Shown here piece after piece: positions 1 through 6,794 of a stretch of DNA of 11,985 nucleotides. Where the stretch lies: positions 1-11,985 of the forward strand of contig SBBV01000458.1 in assembly GCA_005240015.1 (NCBI GenBank), written 5' to 3'. The notes beneath the pieces are model-generated. The model ran no database searches, had not been told where the DNA came from, and saw only the letters and a list, made by a program, of their open reading frames with translations. Made by a program: the position numbers and the translations under genes. Numbering within the stretch: position 1 is the stretch's first letter; each line of letters starts with the position of its first letter. The stretch is from Candidatus Odyssella thessalonicensis (lineage in GTDB: Bacteria > Pseudomonadota > Alphaproteobacteria > Bin65).

Positions 1-25
1 CCTCCCCCGCCAGTCGCGGGGGAGG
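1..25 (-). terminator. Hairpin just downstream of the DUF72 gene, likely terminator
   Basis: CCTCCCCCGC (1-10) and GCGGGGGAGG (16-25) form a perfect 10-bp stem with a 5-base loop, beginning 3 bases after the DUF72 stop codon at 29-31. The position fits an intrinsic terminator for the leftward genes. Any U-tract would lie beyond the window edge and cannot be checked. GC-rich stems of this type also occur as dispersed repeats, so it could be one of those used as a terminator. Confidence 0.55.
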
Positions 26-28
26 GAA

Positions 29-781
29 TCACGACGCGGGGCGCCCGACGCGCTCGATCAGCGCCTGGGCGGCGCCGGGCGCGCGCTCCTTGGCGCCCGA
101 GATGAAGTAGACGAACGCGTTGCCGCGCTGGGCCCAGCCCTTGGCGCGCTCGGCCCATTGGTCGAGCTCGGCGGGCTTGTAGCCGGTCTTCAGCTTCTTC
201 TCGGTGCGCATCAGCCGCGCATAGGCGAAGTCCGCAGTCTCCGCGTCGATCTCGGGGAACTCGTCGTGATGCGCGTAGACGATGGCGACGCCGTAGCGGC
301 GCGCGAGGTCGACGAAGCGCTCGTCCTTGAAGCTCGGATTGCGCACTTCGAGCGCGTGGCGCAGCGGCAGGCCCTTCACCTCGCGCGGCAAGAGCTTCAG
401 GAACGCCTCGATGTCCTCGGGGTCGAATTTCTTGCTGTCCATGAGCTGCCAGTTGATCGGCCCGAGCCGCGCGCCGAGCTCGGCGAGGCCCTGGTTCACG
501 AACACGGCCACCGAATCGCCCGCGGTGGCGAGCTGCTTGCGGTTGGTGACATAGCGCGAGCCCTTGACCGCGAAGACGAACCCCGCCGGCGTCTCGTCGC
601 GCCACTTGGCCCAACTCGCCGGCTTGAAGGTCGAATAGTAGGTGCCGTTGATCTCGATCGAGGTCAGCGCGCGGCTCGCGAATTCGAGCTCGCGCTTCTG
701 CGGCAGGTCCTCGGGATAGAACACGCCGCGCCACGGCTCGTAGGTCCAGCCGCCGACCCCGACATAGATGCTGCCCGCCAT
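29..781 (-). CDS. DUF72 (YecE-like) family protein
   Basis: This 250-residue protein matches the DUF72/YecE family in length and motif order. It has an N-terminal GVGGWTYEPWRGVFYP (residues 8-23), then EINGTYY (43-49), FVFAVKGSRYVTN, LGPINWQL, the HALEVRNPSF segment and a C-terminal region with YARLMRTE and FVYFISGAKE. Known members have a TIM-barrel-like fold; their biochemical function is not established. The ATG at 781 places the family's first beta strand (IYVGVGGW) directly after it, so this start is preferred, although the upstream Shine-Dalgarno is weak. It follows the DUF899 gene by 54 bases on the same strand and may be co-transcribed. There is no signal peptide, so it is predicted cytosolic. 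The family call is firm and the function is unknown. Confidence 0.9.
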   Translation of the reverse strand: MAGSIYVGVGGWTYEPWRGVFYPEDLPQKRELEFASRALTSIEINGTYYSTFKPASWAKWRDETPAGFVFAVKGSRYVTNRKQLATAGDSVAVFVNQGLAELGARLGPINWQLMDSKKFDPEDIEAFLKLLPREVKGLPLRHALEVRNPSFKDERFVDLARRYGVAIVYAHHDEFPEIDAETADFAYARLMRTEKKLKTGYKPAELDQWAERAKGWAQRGNAFVYFISGAKERAPGAAQALIERVGRPAS

Positions 782-794
782 CGTGAAGCCCCCA

Positions 795-820
795 TGCGCT
801 CGCCGCCGCGAACGAGCGCA
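795..820. repeat. Inverted repeat between the DUF899 and DUF72 genes
   Basis: TGCGCTCG (795-802) and CGAGCGCA (813-820) form a perfect 8-bp stem with a 10-base loop in the 54-base gap between the two minus-strand genes. It could attenuate transcription into the DUF72 gene. There is no U-tract, so I do not call it a terminator. Confidence 0.35.
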
Positions 821-835
821 CGGCGGCCCCGCTTG

Positions 836-1537
836 TCAATCCTCGTATTTGTCGTGGTGCCTCACCCACGACATCGTGTAGGGCAGGCCGGCCTCGTCGC
901 GGCCCTTCGGCGCCAGGTCGAGGATGTGATAGGCGCCGTTGATCATGTCGAGGCCGCGCGCGTAGCACGAATAGGTGTGGAACACCGCATCGCCCTCGCG
1001 CGCGAACAGGCTCATGCCCGGCGCCTCGTCGCTCGGGAACTTGCGCTGCTCGAAATTGTAGAACACCTCGCCCTTCATCTCCTCGGGCGTGAACGAGACG
1101 TTGAAGTCGCGGTTGAAGTCGTTGGCGTAGGACGACACCCACTTGAAGCTCCAGCCCATGCGGCGCTTGAACGCCTCGATCTTGGCGAGCGGTGCGCGCG
1201 AGACCGCGACGAGCGTCAAGTCGCGGTGCGCGAGGTGGACGTCGATGCCGTTGAAATTGTCGGCCCAGAACGAGCAGCTCTTGCACCCCTCGGTCCAATC
1301 CGGCCCGAGCATGAAATGGTAGACCGCGAGCTGGCCGCGCCCGGCGAAGAGCTGGGCGAGGCTTTGCTTGCCGCTCGACGTGTCGAAGACATAGTCCTTG
1401 CCGATGCGGACCCAGGGGAGCCGGCGCCGCTCGGCGTTCAGCGCGTCGCGCTGGCGCGTGAACTCCTTCTCGCGCTGGAGCAGCGCCTTGCGCGCGGCGA
1501 GCCATTCGGCGCGGGAGACGACGGGGTGCGTGCTCAT
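836..1537 (-). CDS. DUF899 family thioredoxin-like protein (copy B)
   Basis: This 233-residue protein shows the DUF899 signature: an N-terminal VVSRAEWLAARKALLQREKE helix, RRLPWV, and the core FMLGPDWTEGCKSCSF with a CxxC pair at C85 and C88. These are followed by VSRAPLAKIEAFKRRMGW, FNRDFNVSF and a C-terminal SWVRHHDKYE. DUF899 proteins have a thioredoxin-like fold and are often annotated as dithiol-disulfide isomerases or thioredoxin-family proteins; the substrate is unknown. The start is well supported: AAGGAGG (1544-1550) lies 6 bases before the ATG. No signal peptide is visible, so it is predicted cytosolic. It shares about half its residues with the neighbouring copy A (1708-2478), so the two are tandem paralogs. 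An ArsR-type palindrome lies at 1557-1578, just upstream. Confidence 0.9.
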   Translation of the reverse strand: MSTHPVVSRAEWLAARKALLQREKEFTRQRDALNAERRRLPWVRIGKDYVFDTSSGKQSLAQLFAGRGQLAVYHFMLGPDWTEGCKSCSFWADNFNGIDVHLAHRDLTLVAVSRAPLAKIEAFKRRMGWSFKWVSSYANDFNRDFNVSFTPEEMKGEVFYNFEQRKFPSDEAPGMSLFAREGDAVFHTYSCYARGLDMINGAYHILDLAPKGRDEAGLPYTMSWVRHHDKYED

Positions 1538-1543
1538 GGGCGG

Positions 1544-1550
1544 CCTCCTT
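1544..1550 (-). promoter_or_regulatory. Shine-Dalgarno of DUF899 copy B
   Basis: The minus strand reads AAGGAGG, 6 bases before the ATG at 1537. This near-perfect ribosome binding site fixes the start of the gene. Confidence 0.8.
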
Positions 1551-1556
1551 CCGCAG

Positions 1557-1578
1557 TATTTAACAGATAGGTTAAATA
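1557..1578. promoter_or_regulatory. ArsR-type operator palindrome upstream of DUF899 copy B
   Basis: TATTTAAC (1557-1564) and GTTAAATA (1571-1578) form a perfect 8-bp inverted repeat with a 6-base spacer, centred 30 bases upstream of the DUF899 start. It is strikingly AT-rich against its surroundings. The layout resembles operators of small ArsR-family repressors, which often control DUF899, SRPBCC/AHSA1 or YCII genes. No ArsR gene is present in this window, so a repressor encoded elsewhere is inferred. The site lies where it would block a promoter or early elongation. Confidence 0.6.
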
Positions 1579-1606
1579 AACGCCGCCGCCGCCAATGTCA
1601 AATCAC

Positions 1607-1719
1607 GTCATCCTGAGCGCCGCTGCGGCCGTCATCCTGAGCGAAGCGAAGGATCTTGCCTCCAACGCCGACGACGGTGGCCGCTGATGCAGGATCCTTC
1701 GCTTCGCTCAGGATGACGG
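1607..1719. repeat. REP-like inverted repeat element between the DUF899 genes
   Basis: Arms at 1629-1655 and 1693-1719 are perfect 27-bp reverse complements with a 37-base loop. The arm core is GTCATCCTGAGCGAAGCGAA followed by GGATC. A 13-base partial direct copy, GTCATCCTGAGCG, sits at 1607-1619. From memory, this core is a widespread dispersed intergenic motif in many bacterial genomes; I cannot count copies here. The right arm runs into the 3' end of DUF899 copy A and supplies its last codons and its stop. In RNA it would form a very stable hairpin between the two paralogs and could uncouple their expression. Confidence 0.8.
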
Positions 1720-2478
1720 TTTTGATTGCCCGCAGCCCGTTGGTCCGTCCGCATCGTAGCGGTCGTGATGGCGGACCCAGTCGGTGAGATCGAAATTGGG
1801 CCCGTTCTCGTTGCGGCCCTTGGGCGTCAGGTCGAGAAAGTTGTAGGCGCCGATCAGCAGCTCGTCGCCGCGCGCATAGGCGGAATATGTGTGAAAGACC
1901 CGGCCGGCCCCGTCGCGGACGAACACGCTGATGCCGGGCAGCTCCTCGCCCTGATAGCCGCGCAGCTCGTAATTGTAGAGTGCCTTGCCGCGCGCCTTGT
2001 CGTCCGCCGTGAACGAGACGTTGAAGTCGTAGTTGAAATCGCTGCCCAGCGACGACACCCAGAGAAAGCGCCAGCCCATGCGCCGCTGGAACGCGTCGAT
2101 CGCGGCATAGGGCGCGCGCGAGACGGCGGCGAGCGCAAGATCGTTGTGCTCGAAATGCCGGCGCGCGGCGTCGACGTGATCGGCCAGGAACGAGCAGCCG
2201 ACGCAGCCTTCGGTCCAGCCGGGGCCGAACATGAAGTGCTGCACGACGAGCTGGCTGCGGCCCTCGAACAGCCCGGCGAGGCCGACCTTGCCGCGCGGCC
2301 CCTCGAATACGTAGGCCTTCTCGAGCGCGACCCAGGGCAGGCTGCGCCGCTCGGCGGCGACGCGGTCGCGCAGGCGCGTCAGCTCCTTCTCCTTGGCCAG
2401 CAGCGCCGTGCGGGCTTCGAGCCACTCCTTGCGCGAGACGGCGGAGTGGTGGCGGATGGCGGTCGTTGCGGTGGTCAT
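1708..2478 (-). CDS. DUF899 family thioredoxin-like protein (copy A)
   Basis: This 256-residue DUF899 protein is paralogous to copy B. It has SAVSRKEWLEARTALLAKEKE, RRSLPWV, the core HFMFGPGWTEGCVGCSF with CxxC at C92 and C95, then VSRAPYAAIDAFQRRMGW, FNYDFNVSF and a C-terminal DWVRHHDRYD. It is a thioredoxin-like fold protein of unknown substrate, predicted cytosolic. The start is supported by AAGGAG (2485-2490), 6 bases before the ATG. The last few residues (KPSS) and the TGA stop are encoded inside the right arm of the REP-like repeat (1693-1719). The natural C-terminus has therefore probably been altered by repeat insertion, but the family's conserved C-terminal motif is intact, so function is likely kept. 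No TTTAA-type operator is visible upstream, unlike copy B. Confidence 0.9.
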   Translation of the reverse strand: MTTATTAIRHHSAVSRKEWLEARTALLAKEKELTRLRDRVAAERRSLPWVALEKAYVFEGPRGKVGLAGLFEGRSQLVVQHFMFGPGWTEGCVGCSFLADHVDAARRHFEHNDLALAAVSRAPYAAIDAFQRRMGWRFLWVSSLGSDFNYDFNVSFTADDKARGKALYNYELRGYQGEELPGISVFVRDGAGRVFHTYSAYARGDELLIGAYNFLDLTPKGRNENGPNFDLTDWVRHHDRYDADGPTGCGQSKPSS

Positions 2479-2484
2479 CGCCGG

Positions 2485-2490
2485 CTCCTT
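2485..2490 (-). promoter_or_regulatory. Shine-Dalgarno of DUF899 copy A
   Basis: The minus strand reads AAGGAG, 6 bases before the ATG at 2478. It decides the start against a longer overlapping reading frame on the same strand that begins near 2566. Confidence 0.75.
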
Positions 2491-2673
2491 GCTTGAACGT
2501 GGTCGTAGGCATAGGGGGCGCAGCCGATGTGCTGCGCGCGCGGTCTCCCGCAGGGAAACCCGTCAACGCTTTGGGCGATCACCTCTAGGACGCGCGAAGG
2601 CCCGGCGCGCCGACACTGGCGACGAAATTTTTTTGCGATCTAGAGAGCGGCGGCCCAGAGGTCGCGATCGGGA

Positions 2674-4431
2674 TCATACGGCCAATCCCGCCTTGTGCAG
2701 GCCGTCGACGATGCGGTCGAAATCAGCCAAGTCCCGGTACGGGAGAATGCGTCGCCGATGCTCCAGCGAGTACGCCGGATTGACTTTCAGCGCCTGCTCC
2801 CAGAACTGGCGTGCCTCTTCGTGCCGGCCAACATGGCCGTAGATCGAGGCCAGCAGGACCCGGCTGACATCCGTGTTGGGGTTGCGGATCAACCGCCGCT
2901 CGAGAACGGCGATCGCCTCGTCGAGGCGTCCAAGCGCGAAGTAGGTCAAACCAAGAAAATGCAGGAATTGATCGGGATGGTGCGGGTCGAGGCGAACCGC
3001 CTGTTCGAGAAAATGCAGACTCCGCTCCGGCTCCCGGGCATAGTAGAGCGTGTAGCCCAACGAAGCGTGGGCGTGCGCATAATTAGGATCCAAAGCGAGC
3101 GCGCGTTCCAACGCAGCAATGGCCCGGTCCAGGTCCTTCATCCAATGGAGGACGATCCCGAGCACGTTATGAACTTCGGGATTCTTGTCGTCGAGCGCAA
3201 CGGCCCTGCTCGCCAGTTCATACGCTGTCTCCAGAGACCTGTCCGGAGTCTCGCTCCAGTCGTTGACGTAATCGAACATGTGCGTTTTGGCCAATCCGGC
3301 GACAGCCGTGGCGAAGTTCGGGTCGAGCGTGATGGCTCGCTCGAACATGAGCCGAGCCTCGGTATTGCCGGCCTTCGTGAATAGCTGCATCTGCTGCCGG
3401 CCGCGCAGCAGGTAATCGTAAGCGCCAACGACCTCTGTGCCTCGGCCTTCGATGCGCTGACGCTCATCTCGCGGCAGCTTGAGCGACAGGGCGGCGACGA
3501 TCTTTTGCGTGACTTCGTCCTGCAGGGCGAAGATGTCGGTCAACTCGCGATCGTAGCGCTCGGCCCAGACATGGCCCCCCGTTTGGCCGTCGATCAGTTG
3601 GGTCGTGATCCGAACGCGATTGCCGGCCTTGCGAACGCCGCCTTCGAGGACATAGCGCACGCCAAGCTCGCGGCTGACATCCTGCACTTTGACGGCGCGG
3701 CCCTTGTAAGTGAACGCCGAGTTCCGGGCGATGACGAACAGCCCCGCGATTTTGGAGAGATCAGTGATGATGTCCTCGGTGATGCCGTCGCTGAAATAGG
3801 TTTGCTCGACATCGCCGCTCATGTTGTCGAACGGCAGGATGACGATCGAGGGCCTTTCCGGCAGCGGCAGCGGAGCATCGGACCCAGCCGCGGCCGTTCG
3901 GCCCGCGGGATGCCAACGCCAGATCCGCACTGGTCGGGCGATGTTCTTGACCTGGTGCTCCCCGCCGTCCTCAACACTCAGGTCTAGCTTGCCGGAAACG
4001 GCGGCATGGACCTGATCCGAGATACAGATACCCCCTGGCTCGGCAAGCCCCTGGAGCCGCGCGGCAATATTCACACCCTCGCCATGGCGATCATCGCCCT
4101 CGACAATAACGTCGCCGAGATTGATGCCGATGCGCATATCGATGCGCCGGTCATACGCAATTCCTGTATTCCGTGCGGCCATGTCGCGCTGGAGTATGAC
4201 CGCACACTCGACTGCATCGACGACGCTGCCAAACTCGGCCAGCAGCCCGTCCCCCATCAGCTTGAAAATGCGTCCCCGGTGCTTCGCGATCTCTGGCTCG
4301 AACAGCTCTTTGCGATGGGCGCGCAGCCGCTCGAATGTGTCCGCCTCATCTTGCTCCATAAGGCGGCTGTAGCCGACTACGTCGGCCGCGACGATAGCGG
4401 CAAGGCGTCGCTGGGCGCGTTCTTCGGCCAT
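2674..4431 (-). CDS. Class III adenylate/guanylate cyclase with TolB-like and TPR regions
   Basis: Of its 585 residues, about 8-172 form a class III nucleotide cyclase domain: AADVVGYSRLME carries metal ligand D17, KLMGDG carries K58 and metal ligand D61, and DRHGEGVNIAARL carries D114 (likely base-specifying) with the transition-state pair N121 and R125. All expected catalytic residues are present, so it should make a cyclic nucleotide, most likely cAMP from ATP. Residues about 190-320 form a TolB/FlgO-like N-terminal domain (SIVILPFDNMSGD, YFSDGITEDIITDLSKI, YVLEGGVRK, HVWAERYDR). Residues about 335-560 hold TPR-like helical pairs, likely a sensing or docking module. There is no signal peptide or membrane span, so it should be cytosolic. 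Base composition is visibly less GC-rich than in the genes on both sides, which hints at a different origin. No clear Shine-Dalgarno precedes the ATG. Confidence 0.92.
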   Translation of the reverse strand: MAEERAQRRLAAIVAADVVGYSRLMEQDEADTFERLRAHRKELFEPEIAKHRGRIFKLMGDGLLAEFGSVVDAVECAVILQRDMAARNTGIAYDRRIDMRIGINLGDVIVEGDDRHGEGVNIAARLQGLAEPGGICISDQVHAAVSGKLDLSVEDGGEHQVKNIARPVRIWRWHPAGRTAAAGSDAPLPLPERPSIVILPFDNMSGDVEQTYFSDGITEDIITDLSKIAGLFVIARNSAFTYKGRAVKVQDVSRELGVRYVLEGGVRKAGNRVRITTQLIDGQTGGHVWAERYDRELTDIFALQDEVTQKIVAALSLKLPRDERQRIEGRGTEVVGAYDYLLRGRQQMQLFTKAGNTEARLMFERAITLDPNFATAVAGLAKTHMFDYVNDWSETPDRSLETAYELASRAVALDDKNPEVHNVLGIVLHWMKDLDRAIAALERALALDPNYAHAHASLGYTLYYAREPERSLHFLEQAVRLDPHHPDQFLHFLGLTYFALGRLDEAIAVLERRLIRNPNTDVSRVLLASIYGHVGRHEEARQFWEQALKVNPAYSLEHRRRILPYRDLADFDRIVDGLHKAGLAV

Positions 4432-4467
4432 GTGGCGCGATTGCTTTTAGAGAACGCAGTCCGCGAA

Positions 4468-4496
4468 ATTGTATTGGCGCACTGTTGCGAAGTCTA
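4468..4496 (-). promoter_or_regulatory. Candidate sigma70-type promoter of the cyclase gene
   Basis: On the minus strand TAGACT (4496-4491) and TACAAT (4473-4468) are separated by 17 bases. That matches the -35 consensus at 4 of 6 and the -10 consensus at 5 of 6. The start of transcription would be about 30 bases upstream of the ATG at 4431. This is a consensus match by eye and not proof. Confidence 0.35.
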
Positions 4497-4525
4497 TCGG
4501 GCCGGGTGTCTGGAATGGGGTCATT

Positions 4526-4580
4526 AGCGGTCATAAACCGCTTGCTTGGCATGCGGCTGGTCCTGCTCGCAAAGCGGACA
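4526..4580. repeat. AGCGG-type inverted and direct half-sites upstream of the cyclase
   Basis: The 186-base gap between the sigma factor stop (4618) and the cyclase start (4431) contains AGCGGT (4526-4531) and ACCGCT (4537-4542), a 6-bp inverted repeat with a 5-base spacer. A related half-site, AGCGGACA, lies at 4573-4580. They could bind a regulator of the cyclase. The short arms make this tentative. Nothing else is visible in the gap apart from the candidate promoter. Confidence 0.25.
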
Positions 4581-4617
4581 ATGATGCGCCGGAGGTGGGC
4601 GTTTATGAGTAGAGGGC

Positions 4618-5904
4618 CTAGCTCTGCGCGGGGTGCGCGGAGCCGCGCCCGCTCTTGCGCTGGGCACCTTCCTTGAGGCGATCGAGGTGCTGGCGGATCT
4701 GCTCGGCCTCCGCCGGCGTATTGGCGAGCGCGATCGCGCGATCGAAGGCCGTGCGCGCCTCGTCGGCGCGGCCGAGTTCCTTCAGCAGCCAGCCCTTGAC
4801 GCCGAAGTAGTGGAAGTAGCCGGCGAGCGGTTGTGCCAGCGGCTCGATCATGGCGAGGGCCGCGGCTGGGCCCCTCACCTTGCTCACGGCCACGGCGCGG
4901 TTGAGCGTCACCACGGGCGAAGGCTGGTGGCGCTCCAAGGCGCCGTAGAGCTGCTCGATCTCGGCCCAATCCGTGTCCTCGGGCTGCGCGGCGTGGGCGT
5001 GCACGCCGGCGATCGCGGCCTGGACCTGGTAGGGGCCGGGGCGCTGGTGGCGCAGCGCCTTTTCGAGCAGCGCGAGCCCCTCGGCGATGAGCTCGCGGTC
5101 CCAGAGGCCGCGATCCTGGTCCTCGAGCAGGACAATGTTGCCCTCGCCGTCGAGCCGCGCCTTCGCGCGCGCGTGCTGCAGCAGCAGCAAGGCGGCAAGG
5201 CCCATGATCTCGGGCTCGGCCGGGAAGAGGCGCAGCAGCAGCCGCGCGAGGCGGATCGCCTCCTCGCAGAGCGGCACGCGCACCTGCACGCTGCCGCCGC
5301 TCGCCGAATAGCCCTCGTTGAACAAGAGGTAGATCATCGCGGCGACGGCGCCGAGCCGCTCGGCGCGCTCGGGCGCGCCGGGCGCCTCGAACGGCACGTC
5401 GGCGGCGGCGACGCGGCGCTTGGCGCGCGTGATGCGCTGCTCCATGGCGCTTTCGCTCACCAGGAACGCGCGCGCGATCTCCTTGACCGAGAGGCCGGAG
5501 ACGATGCGCAGCGCGAGCGCGATCTGCTGCACGGCGGGCAGGTCCGGATGGCAGCAGATGAACAAGAGGCGCAGGATGTCGTCGCGATAATGGGCGCCGT
5601 CGAGGCGCTCGGCGAGCGCGCTCTCGGCATCGTCGAGATCGGAGAGGACGTCGTCCTCGGGCAGCTCGGTCTGCTTCTTCTTCCGGCGCGCTTCGTCGAG
5701 CGCGGCGTTGCGCCCCACCATGATGAGCCACGCGGCGGGGTCGCGCGGCGGCCCGTTCTGCGGCCAGGTCTTGAGCGCGCGCAGGCACGCCTCCTGGAAC
5801 GCCTCCTCGGCGGTGTCGAGGTCGCGGAAGTAGCGCAGCAGCGCGCTCACGGCCTGCGGGCGCGCGGCGGTCAAGGCGGCATCGATCCAGCCGAGATCGT
5901 TCAT
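4618..5904 (-). CDS. ECF sigma factor with C-terminal extension (ECF42-type)
   Basis: This 428-residue protein has sigma region 2 at about 15-75 (AEEAFQEACLRALKTWP, then PAAWLIMVGRNAALDEARR) and sigma region 4 at about 110-165, with the helix-turn-helix LSVKEIARAFLVSESAMEQR. A DUF6596-type segment follows at about 187-287 (AAMIYLLFNEGYSASGG; LLLLQHARAKARLD), then a TPR-like C-terminus at about 290-410. This long extension is typical of the ECF42 group, which is known to sit beside YCII/DGPF genes; that context is present here. In that group the extension, not a separate anti-sigma factor, is thought to control activity. It starts 20 bases after the DUF427 stop, so it is the third gene of the operon. 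The Shine-Dalgarno before the ATG at 5904 is poor, which suggests translational coupling. Confidence 0.92.
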   Translation of the reverse strand: MNDLGWIDAALTAARPQAVSALLRYFRDLDTAEEAFQEACLRALKTWPQNGPPRDPAAWLIMVGRNAALDEARRKKKQTELPEDDVLSDLDDAESALAERLDGAHYRDDILRLLFICCHPDLPAVQQIALALRIVSGLSVKEIARAFLVSESAMEQRITRAKRRVAAADVPFEAPGAPERAERLGAVAAMIYLLFNEGYSASGGSVQVRVPLCEEAIRLARLLLRLFPAEPEIMGLAALLLLQHARAKARLDGEGNIVLLEDQDRGLWDRELIAEGLALLEKALRHQRPGPYQVQAAIAGVHAHAAQPEDTDWAEIEQLYGALERHQPSPVVTLNRAVAVSKVRGPAAALAMIEPLAQPLAGYFHYFGVKGWLLKELGRADEARTAFDRAIALANTPAEAEQIRQHLDRLKEGAQRKSGRGSAHPAQS

Positions 5905-5924
5905 GGCGGGGCCGCCGCGGCTGC

Positions 5925-6206
5925 TCAGCCGACCTCGACGTCCTGCCAGAAGCCGACGCGCTCGGCCGTGGGCTTCATCGCGCCCTGCGGCGCCTCGTAG
6001 ATCCAGGCCGCGCGCGCGTGGCGTTCGCCGTCGACGACGACGTCATAGAACTGGACGCCGTGCGGGCAGCGGCGATCGTCGTCGGTCTTGGGCGCCTTCT
6101 CGAGCCATTCGAGCCGCACCGCCGCACGCGGGAAATAGTGGTAGCCGCCGCGCTCCACGATGTCGTCGCTGTCGGCGATCACGCGGCCGTTGAGCATGGC
6201 TTTCAT
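5925..6206 (-). CDS. DUF427 domain protein
   Basis: This 93-residue single-domain protein has the DUF427 (PF04248) layout: MKAMLNGRVIADSDDIVE at the N-terminus, YHYFPRAAVRLEWLEKA, RRCPHGVQFYDVVVDGE (the family's CP-G-Y segment), AAWIYEAP and VGFWQDVEV at the end. The biochemical role is unknown. Its ATG overlaps the TGA of the YCII gene (ATGA at 6203-6206), so the two are translationally coupled. The sigma factor gene begins 20 bases after its stop. A DUF427 gene inside an ECF42-YCII unit suggests the three products share a regulon or pathway; that is inference. Confidence 0.9.
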   Translation of the reverse strand: MKAMLNGRVIADSDDIVERGGYHYFPRAAVRLEWLEKAPKTDDDRRCPHGVQFYDVVVDGERHARAAWIYEAPQGAMKPTAERVGFWQDVEVG

Positions 6207-6595
6207 GGCGCGACACTCTCGGCGGCAAGCGCGCCCGCCGTGGTCCCGGGCCGGAACAGGCGCAGCGGGCGGATCTCCATGGCACCGCCGCCGTCCTTGA
6301 CCATGCCCTTGGCCGCTTCGATCGCCTCCGCGAGCGAAGCGCAGTCGACGATGTAAAAGCCCAGGAGCTGCTCCTTGGTCTCGGCGAAAGGCCCGTCGAT
6401 GACCAGCGGCTCGCGCCCGGCACGCACGGTCGTGGCGGCCGTGGTCGGCATCAGCCGCACCACCGGGCCGAGCCTGCCCTTGGCCGCGAGCTTGTCGGTG
6501 ACGAGCGCGCGCTTGGCCAGCACCGCGTCGTCCTTCTCCTTGGGCCAGGAGCCCACCTCGGCCTCGTCGTGGTAGCAGAGAATGGCATAGAGCAT
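6203..6595 (-). CDS. YCII-related DGPF domain protein
   Basis: Taken from the ATG at 6595, this protein has 130 residues, the usual size for YCII/DGPF proteins. It begins MLYAILCYHDEAE and carries the diagnostic VIDGPFAETKEQLLGFYIVDC segment at about 65-85, with DGPF at 67-70, then an EAIEAAKGM helix and AMEIRPL. An ATG 57 bases further upstream (6652) would add a non-conserved leader of 19 residues. The 6595 start is preferred because it opens on the family's first beta strand and has AAGGGA upstream. YCII-like proteins form small ferredoxin-like dimers; the DGPF subgroup is the conserved partner of ECF42 sigma factors and is probably one of their targets. It is the first gene of a three-gene operon. 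Confidence 0.92.
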   Translation of the reverse strand: MLYAILCYHDEAEVGSWPKEKDDAVLAKRALVTDKLAAKGRLGPVVRLMPTTAATTVRAGREPLVIDGPFAETKEQLLGFYIVDCASLAEAIEAAKGMVKDGGGAMEIRPLRLFRPGTTAGALAAESVAP

Positions 6596-6659
6596 CGGGG
6601 ATCCCTTCGTCCTATCCGGGCGAACCAAATTGGCGACTTGCCCCAAGGGCAAGACCAGA

Positions 6660-6728
6660 GGAGGCGCAGAGACACAGAGGTTCGGTCATGCGCGCCAAAG
6701 GCGCGCAATCGTGCATCTCTGCGCCTCC
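6660..6728. repeat. Nested hairpin element in the YCII operon leader
   Basis: Outer arms at 6660-6672 and 6716-6728 are perfect 13-bp complements (GGAGGCGCAGAGA and its reverse complement). Inside, TGCGCGCC (6689-6696) and GGCGCGCA (6700-6707) form an 8-bp stem with an AAA loop. The compact stem-in-stem form suggests a REP-like or MITE-like repeat. It would lie in the operon's 5' leader if transcription begins at the candidate promoter upstream. Confidence 0.6.
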
Positions 6729-6794
6729 GCGTCTCCTGTTCATCATCGTTTCCGCCGCTCGGTCAATCCCTTGGCTCGCCCGGCCTATCCATAG

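Noticed and set aside
158..1570. A 470-codon plus-strand open frame antisense to the DUF72 and DUF899 genes
   Set aside because: It is low-complexity, rich in Arg, Ala, Glu and Val, with no domain, and lies opposite well-supported genes. Long antisense frames are expected in GC-rich DNA.
4346..5788. A 480-codon minus-strand frame overlapping the sigma gene
   Set aside because: It is an Arg/Ala-rich out-of-frame translation of the sigma gene; the ECF frame shows all expected regions.
4633..6000. A 455-codon plus-strand open frame antisense to the sigma factor
   Set aside because: The sequence is repetitive in composition with no family motif, and it is fully explained by the codon bias of the sigma gene on the other strand.
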